Source of the DNA: Plantago elongata
Taxonomy: Eukaryota; Streptophyta; Magnoliopsida; Lamiales; Plantaginaceae
Assembly (NCBI GenBank): GCA_036897095.1
Contig: JAYMSP010000742.1
Coordinates: 1 to 42,308, forward strand
Direction: 5' to 3'
DNA length: 42,308 bases
In this document: positions 35,870-42,308 of the stretch, piece after piece
Layout of the letters: each line of letters opens with the position of its first letter
Position numbering within the stretch: the stretch's first letter is position 1
Made by a program: the position numbers and the translations under genes
The notes under the pieces: generated by a model
What the model was told of the DNA's origin: nothing
What the model saw: the letters and a program-made list of their open reading frames with translations, nothing else
Database searches by the model: none

Positions 35870-36872
35870 TCACCACATAGTTCATTGGTTGCCTTGGATC
35901 CTTCCCCATCAATGCTTCTCAATACTCACACAAAATGCTTCATCGACAATCTGAACCGATAACCACATGCATATTTTTCCAGCTGAACGTAGATAATTGG
36001 TCACTGAACAAAATCAGAGTTTATAAACCAGTAAGAAGCACGTAAATGACACATAACAGCTCAAGGCAAACCAACAAGAAGCACATGCAGTTTTACTGAG
36101 TTACGACTATTTGTGAAGGGAGGATACATTCAACTTTCCTCCACCGAACAATATTAACATTTGAAAATGATTACTTCCATGTCACTGTATAAAAGTTGCG
36201 CCAACGGTAATCTATGAGACACCCTAGTACTATGTAAATCTTCATAATTTAGTGAACAACAAGGTTATTACTTGTGAGAATTGTTAAATGTACAATAATT
36301 TTTACTAAATATAGTACAAGCAGGCGAAATTATTTGAAGATCAAAAGACTAGACAAAGAAATTAAGTATGTCCAATCACACCCAGTGACTAGTAGCAACA
36401 TTTATTTGCTAGCAGACTGGTCCTGAGGTCCTCATTATGCATATCACATGTATGATAGAATTTTATCGTATTGTTCGAAATTATAAAAAGTCATAGTAAT
36501 CGACTTATATTAATTCGTCTAATTCTCTCCTCATCCGTGGTCGCTTCAATCTCATTGAGAAGATCCAACAAGTGAATAATTAATATGGGTGGAAATGTTG
36601 GCGGTGGAATCGATCACTCAACCTTCTAAGTTCTTAAATATAAAAGAATTTCATCTTATCTAGAAACTCGAATTTATAAACATGTGCGGAATCTGGTCAC
36701 CTACATTAATACTTTAATCCTACCCCGCACTCATAGCTGATTTCAACCTCTTTGGAAAGTTCATTCAAGTGTAAATTTAATATGGGATGTAGTTGTCTCC
36801 GTTAAGATTCGAATTCAGGTGGGCGTGAACTTGAGTTTCTGATACTTTAATAGAATTTCATTTTATTTAAAA

Positions 36873-36918
36873 GTTCAAACTTATAAAGAGGTAAAATGTT
36901 CAAACTTATAAAGAGGTA
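36873..36918. repeat. 25-bp spaced direct repeat
   Basis: GTTCAAACTTATAAAGAGGT occurs at 36873 and again from 36898, both followed by A. A more degenerate relative (ACTCGAATTTATAAACATG) lies near 36667, and both contexts share AATTTCATnTTAT, suggesting an older larger duplication of about 200 bp. Confidence 0.75.
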
Positions 36919-37374
36919 TGTAACTAATCTAACTTTATTAATTCGTCTAACAATGCATCCCATGAGTTTTAACATCGCTTATAAATTGACCAATAACGTT
37001 ACTTATTAAAGAAGTACGCTTCTCTTTTGAAAAATTTACCTATAAGAATTTTGAATTAAGTGTGGTTGTTGTTTGTTAACAAAGCTCTCATTATCAATTA
37101 GTAAAAAGAAACCCATAAATATGCGAATTAGTTTTTAAGATATATATTATCATTGTTTTCGATTTCTAAGAAAAGCATCTAACCAAAATGTCAAAGCATG
37201 ACAAGAGTTTGCGGGGTTGACTTTAAACTCAAATTAGTTAGTTTTACCAAAATTTTATATTTATTTATTCACTCTTCATCATGATAGTTAAGTAGAGTTA
37301 CATTTTCTCATTCAAAACCTTTTAGAAACTTAAATATTCTATTAACCCTATCAATATCAGTATTTAATATATCA

Positions 37375-38371
37375 GGGATGAATTACATGTGATACCCCTT
37401 AAATCGATGTAAATTATAGATTCACGCTTAAATTTTAAATAAATACATATAGCTCCCTCAATTTCGTTTCCGTTGACCAACATATGCACATGAGAATTTT
37501 CTCTCCTCACGTGGAAATTAAATTAAGTGTGATGAAAAGAAATATAAAAATAAATTAAATTTCAATTTCACATTACAGAAAAGTATTAATTAAAAAAGTA
37601 AAAATGGAAGAAGACCACTTTCATCTTCCACACCTCCACCATCATCTTCTTCTTCTTCTTCTTCTTCTTTTTTTTCCCCCCCTCTCTCTCTCTCTCTCCA
37701 TATTCTTCTTCATCTCCTCCATATCCTTCTTCTCATAAGCTCCTATGGAGCTTTCATTATAGCTCCGGCGAGCTGCGGTTTCAGCTCCGACTAGCTGCCA
37801 AATTGCAGCTCGTCAGAGTTGTTCTCACAGCTCCGATGATCTGCAACTCATTCTAATGGAGTTGTTTCACGGCTCAAATTGCTCCTCCAAATTGAAGTCT
37901 AAAAAAACCTCCGAGTTGTAGTTCGATTGTTGGCATTAGAGATGGAGATTCAATTGCGAATCATGGAGTTTGATTGAAATTAATGGTGGAAAATAAAAGT
38001 TAAGGACTCAATTGATTATTTCATAAAGTTTGTGGGTGAGTTTTGGAGAATTAGATTAAGATAAGGGACTTAATTAGCAATAAATGAATAAAGGAGAATT
38101 AAAGAAAAGGAAAAATAAATGATAAAATGGAAGATGGAATTACATAAAAGGAAAAATAGAAAAAGTAGATTGCAATTTTGTTATTATCTCAAACTTTTTG
38201 TTCCACATCATCAACTAGGCGTGCCACATAAGTAAGTGTGTTGACTTTTGGGGCTAAACGTAAATAAAAATCGAAACCTTTATTATTTTTGTGTGCGGAT
38301 GTAATTATTTAAAATCTGGTTGTTTTTTTAAAATAGGAACAAATTAAGGGGTACCAGATGGAATTTTTCCA
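37375..38371. mobile_element. TIR element of about 1 kb with gene-like interior
   Basis: Left end GGGATGAATTACATGTGATACCCC and right end in reverse TGGAAAAATTCCATCTGGTACCCC align without gaps, and both continue CTTAA and, further in, TTTAAATAA/TTTAAATAATTACAT. The long degenerate TIRs point to a Mutator-like or other DNA element. Flanks ATATATCA and TACATCA might be a decayed target duplication. The interior includes a (CTT)n/(CT)n tract at about 37645-37700, then a GC-richer part with several AGCTCCG/GAGCTGC repeats. No transposase frame. Confidence 0.6.
37645..37700 (+). repeat. (CTT)n, poly-C and (CT)n polypyrimidine tract
   Basis: About eight CTT units pass into T- and C-runs and then about eight CT units. 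Resembles plant 5'UTR leader composition. Lies inside the 37375-38371 element. Confidence 0.9.
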
Positions 38372-38847
38372 TACATCAAACTTAAACTCAACTTATTATA
38401 ACTCATTTTTACATGTTTTACAAGTTACAAGTGATTTTGAAAGGGTGTCAGGTGCAATATACTACTCCTATCGTGAATTCGTGATATGAAACGTCTGCCA
38501 GCCGGCAGATGTGCCAGTACTCACTAGTCACTACGCAGTAGTGACATGTATCTAGCTCCCATTCCCATATGGGCATACCCTATATATACACACTAATTAT
38601 CTCATTTATCGTACTTCTATAACTTCATTGTGAATTATCCTACTCCCATACTCATACCGTTGCAACATTAAATGGAGTTGGCATTAAATTGCCCCAATTT
38701 TTGATTCAATTAAAATGACTAATTCAGAGACTTACATCTGTTATCATTAAAAGAGTTCATCGCATTAATTATTAATAAAAACGTCTATATATAATGTTAC
38801 TGTCGATGTTTCGTCATATACACAAATTTTAATATAATTACAATATA

Positions 38848-39275
38848 CCCCCTCCTTCCGTGTCCGAATACAAGTGTTAAAAAAAAAGTGAATAAAGTAG
38901 GAGATAAGGTGATTAAATAGGGAAAAAAAGAATAAAGTAGGAGATATGGTGATGATTAAGGGAAAAAAAGTTAGGTCATGATTACCACTAACTTTTCAGT
39001 TAGTTTTTCAGCTCAATGATTTTTTTTCAATAAAAAACTCGTTACATTAACGTACATCTTTTTAAACAAGCTAGCTCTTGTTTGAGAAGCTAATAAAATT
39101 AGCTTGTTGAGAAAAAAGCATGACCAACTACCAGCTACCAGCTACCTTTTCAGCTATTTTTGTTAAATAGAGCATTAGTAAAGTAGGAGATATATTTTTT
39201 CATTTAAGGGTTAGGAAGATGAAATTGAGACAGACCAAAATGAAATACGAAAATATTAAACTGAGACTGAGAGAG
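38848..39275. mobile_element. Stowaway-like MITE with a nested insertion
   Basis: Flanked by TA (38846-38847 and 39276-39277). Left end CCCCTCCTTCCGTGTCCG and right end in reverse CTCTCTCAGTCTCAGT are degenerate Stowaway termini. It contains two copies of AAAGTAGGAGATAnGGTGAT, a third partial one near 39180, and between them a second inverted-repeat segment (GGTCATGATTACC at about 38974, GCATGACCAACTACC at about 39117), probably another MITE inserted inside. Confidence 0.5.
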
Positions 39276-39277
39276 TA

Positions 39278-39726
39278 GATGTTTTGATTAACAATACTGA
39301 TGATTTCTATGATACTATAGTATGTGAAAGTGCATATCCCCTAAGTCCAAGAGAATCTGAGAAGTTCACATTTTTTTTCGGTCAATATAGATCTCACTTA
39401 TATGAAACTTACTAACAACAATACATAATTTATAAATATATAAAAACCTATAATTTATATACAAACACGTACAATAGTATATAATATTACATGATTTTCA
39501 GAATTCTCGTAAAAATTTAAACTTTCACAAGTTATTGTATATTTAATTTATCTAATATTTTATCACAAAGTCGATATTTTTTCAACGTGAAAAATCAGAA
39601 TCGTAGTCTTTTTACGGGCGTATGGTTAATTAGCATATGATAAGTACGAGACCTGCTATTGGGGTAAGGCGGTATTTCTATGAATTGTATACGATCGCTC
39701 TATTTCATCCACCCGACGGTGATATC
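39278..39726. other. AT-rich intergenic DNA upstream of lipase B
   Basis: No gene or clear repeat seen. Homology with the lipase A promoter begins near 39727. Confidence 0.4.
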
Positions 39727-39804
39727 GGGACCCCTGTACATAACGCATTAACCTTTGGACATCACACGTTTAAAATCACTCCAATAATGATTTTAATATC
39801 TCTC

Positions 39805-39812
39805 TATTTATA
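39805..39812 (+). promoter_or_regulatory. TATA box of lipase B
   Basis: TATTTATA in CTCTCTATTTATAC, same context as 32656-32663. The upstream block CTTTGGACATCACACGTTT matches CTTTGGACATTGACACACG before lipase A, with about 90 bp extra in copy A between this block and the TATA box. Confidence 0.6.
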
Positions 39813-39903
39813 CTGGTGTATGTTTCCTTCACACTTCACAAACAATCAATTATTCACAAGCATTGGAGACTTAAGGTATATAATATCACCCATATAATGA
39901 AAG

Positions 39904-40364
39904 GTTTTATTAATTATAACTTTTTATATAATTTGTTGAAACTTCGAATAAATTATTAGACAATATTTATTTTGAAAGCGTTATAATTCTTATCTTGTAA
40001 TTATCTTGTTCTTTAATTTATCTATATATCTTGCTTTAAGTTTGTGTATATTATTCATATTCATTAATTATTTATATGTGATGATATCTTCATTTTACTC
40101 TTACTTTTAACTAATCATACTTTCTGTCTTTATCTTATCGTATACGAGTTTGAAAAACATCTGATATGCTAACTAAAATCAGTAGTTTGTTAATTATTTT
40201 TAATCTGAATTTTCTTTTTAATGGGTGACTCGAACTCCGATGTATTAGTTAGAGGGGAAAGAACTCAATTAAGGTGGTTCGTTTTCCATTTTCGATCTAA
40301 TAGATAACATGCATATAAGATTGAACTTATTATCATCCAAAATTGTCCTCCTATTGTCTTGTAG
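39904..40364 (+). other. 5'UTR intron of lipase B
   Basis: Donor GAAAG|GTTTTAT at 39904, acceptor TGTCTTGTAG ending 40364. It is 461 bp against 152 bp in copy A. Most of the excess is AT-rich and unlike copy A. Confidence 0.55.
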
Positions 40365-40405
40365 TTCCAGATTCTTGGCAACCAAAACAAGAAAGTTCAG
40401 GCAGC

Positions 40406-41700
40406 ATGGACCAAAAATGGGAAGCTCTAAATGGTGAAAAGAAATGGGAAGGTCTATTGAATCCCCTAGACATTGACCTTCGCAAGAACATAATCCACTA
40501 TGGCGAAATGGCTCAAGCAACTTACGAAGCTTTCAACACAGAGAAGGCGTCGAAATACGCAGGAAGTTGCCATTACGCAAAGGCTGATCTCTTCGACATG
40601 GTCGGAATTAACAAGGGAAAGCCTGCCAAGTACCAAATCACAAAATACATTTACGCAACTTCGTCGTCTGTACTAATCCCTGATGCCTTCATTCTCAAGT
40701 CGTTCTCAAGAGAGGCATGGAGCAAGGAATCAAACTGGATAGGTTACGTGGCTGTGGCGACCGATGAAGGGAAATCGGCCTTGGGACGAAGAGATATCGT
40801 GATTGCCTGGAGAGGAACTATTCAGAATCTTGAGTGGATTAATGATCTCCAGTTTCTATTAGTTCCGGCACCAGAGATCTTTGGTGATACGTTGCTTTTT
40901 CCTGCACTGGTGCATTTTGGATGGCGTTCGATTTATGTTTCTGATGATCCTAAATCGCAATTTACCAAAACTAGTGCTAGAGAACAGGTACACTGATATT
41001 ATATTGAAAAGGTTGTAAGTTGTTTCCCCAGGTCACATAAGCGGCCATTTTGGTCATTTAGGTGCTAATCAAATCAGTTTCTATATATGATGTTTTGCAG
41101 GTTCTCACTGAGGTGAAGAGATTAGTCGAACTTTACAAAGATGAAGAAATCAGCATAACGGTTACAGGACATAGCTTGGGAGCTGCAATTGCTACCTTAA
41201 ACGCAGCTGACATTGCGATCAACAAATACAATAAGCCAGTAGACATGCCAGACAAGTCCTGCCCGGTCACGGCCTTTGTGTTTGCCAGTCCTCGTGTTGG
41301 CGATTTTAATTTCCAAAACAAATTGTCAAAACTGTCTGATTTTCATGTTTTACGGATAAGAAATTTATTGGACGTTGTCCCTAATTACCCCCTGATAGGG
41401 TATGCGGATATTGGTGAAGAGGTGTCAATCGATACAACTAGGTCGAGTTACTTGAAGATGGGGGACATTGGTGGTTGGCACAACTTGGAGGTTTATATGC
41501 ACGGAGTTGCTGGAGTTCAGCAGGATAAACTCAAGTTTAACCTGGAAGTTGATCGGGACATTGCTTTGTGTAACAAAGGTACCGATGCGTTGAAGGATGA
41601 GTATTGTGTTCCCGTTGGGTGGTGGAGCCGGAAGCATAAGGGTATGGTTCAGCAAGATGATGGAACTTGGGTGCTAGATGATAGTGCCGTTGAGTTTTAA
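40406..41700 (+). CDS. phospholipase A1-II-type lipase (tandem copy B)
   Basis: Paralogue of the 32915 gene, with exons 40406-40987 and 41101-41700, the same intron position and exon lengths (582 and 600 nt) and the same 393-aa product. Start [20 protein letters not shown] is homologous to copy A; an in-frame ATG at 40343 lies in the predicted 5'UTR intron. Ser219 in GHSLG, Asp285 in LDVVPNYP and His328 in VYMHGVAG are all present, so it should be active. Differences from A are scattered and conservative (for example [10 protein letters not shown] against [10 protein letters not shown]). The 3' flank also keeps AACTAAATAAAAGTTTGG and GTGTGATTGAATAAG from copy A. Predicted cytosolic glycerolipid hydrolase. 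Confidence 0.95.
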
Positions 41701-41944
41701 TTCATGAAGATTTGATGCATATATATATATAACTAAATAAAAGTTTGGCTACTGATATAGCCACTAAGAGTGACGAGTTTCCGTAATGGGTTATGACTTA
41801 TGAGTCATGATTTATGTGTGATTGAATAAGCAAGAGAGTGTTTATGTTTTATGGTTCAAATTTTGCCAGAACTCATTTGCAGATGTCAAAAGTAATTTTA
41901 AAGGGTCTCAAATGCAAATTACTACTACCGTACAAAGTGATATA

Positions 41945-42210
41945 GGGCTGATTTGAGTAGCATCCAAATGCCCATTTGGATGCTACTCCAACAATTTATG
42001 TTTGGTGTCGCATTTGAGTGCCAAAAACTCAAATACTTCTATAGTTGAGCATTTTGCAACAGCAGCCTATAGTCTATTATCAAACCATTATACCAATCAA
42101 ATCATTATACCAATCAAACCATTATAGCAATCAAATCAAATACAAAACACCCAATTTGGCCCCAATTTGCAAAATAAAACCTAAAACACAGGATTCTGAT
42201 TACGAAATGA
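41945..42210 (-). repeat. edge repeat, right copy (inverted relative to 62-341)
   Basis: Reverse complement of the left-edge repeat, with small indels. It keeps the TTGATTGGTATAATGG-type tandem units (about 42075-42150 read in reverse), the AGTGCCAAAAACT hairpin (about 42010-42035) and the palindrome at 41953-41991. Similarity stops at TTACGAAATGA near 42210 on one side and GGGCTGAT at 41945 on the other. Confidence 0.7.
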
Positions 42211-42308
42211 AATTGGCGGAGACAACAGCCAAAATACCTTGATTCGGCCCAAATTGAGTCGAGACAACAGCCGATCGGTTTCGGTTTCCCTGCGCCTGTG
42301 AAATCGCG

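Overview
This is plant nuclear DNA, AT-rich and repeat-laden. The genes have spliced exons with GT..AG borders, and they include a chloroplast-targeted arogenate dehydratase, a CBF/DREB-type AP2 factor, an HDA9-type histone deacetylase, a plant eukaryote-type tRNA isopentenyltransferase and class II phospholipase A1 lipases. Abundant MITEs, tRNA-derived SINEs and a LINE-type RNase H relic fit a eudicot. The species cannot be fixed from the sequence alone.

Layout: (1) 1-2.8 kb: an edge repeat and AT-rich intergenic DNA. (2) 2824-4149, minus: intronless arogenate/prephenate dehydratase. (3) 4.4-12 kb: gene desert with MITEs, SINEs, tandem repeats and one tRNA-Leu(AAG). (4) 12423-13094, plus: single-exon CBF/DREB1-like gene with three G-boxes and a TATA box upstream. 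(5) 15696-19789, minus: 11-exon tRNA dimethylallyltransferase (IPT2 type, 473 aa) with a SINE in one intron. (6) 21657-23882, plus: 741-aa low-complexity Arg/Ser/Asp/Gly-rich protein of unknown function, divergent from the IPT gene. (7) 25958-26626: hAT-type non-autonomous element with 8-bp target duplications. (8) 27151-30769, plus: 14-exon HDA9-type deacetylase (430 aa). (9) 32915-34262 and 40406-41700, plus: tandem pair of 393-aa phospholipase A1-II genes, duplicated with their promoters, 5'UTR introns and 3'UTRs. About 6 kb of transposon-rich DNA lies between them.

Exon structures were derived by hand. Each predicted junction keeps frame and rejoins family-conserved protein sequence. The genes do not form a pathway; this is ordinary plant gene order (phenylalanine synthesis, stress transcription factor, tRNA modification/cis-zeatin source, chromatin deacetylation, lipid hydrolysis).

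The most unusual large-scale structure is a pair of roughly 270-bp inverted repeats, about 90% alike by eye, at the two edges of the window. Each carries a near-perfect 40-bp palindrome. I found no convincing new defence-like or otherwise novel multi-gene system. The better leads are the edge repeats, the G-box cluster on the CBF-like gene, the unrecognised low-complexity protein with a probable intron just after its stop codon, and the 1-kb TIR element with gene-like content.
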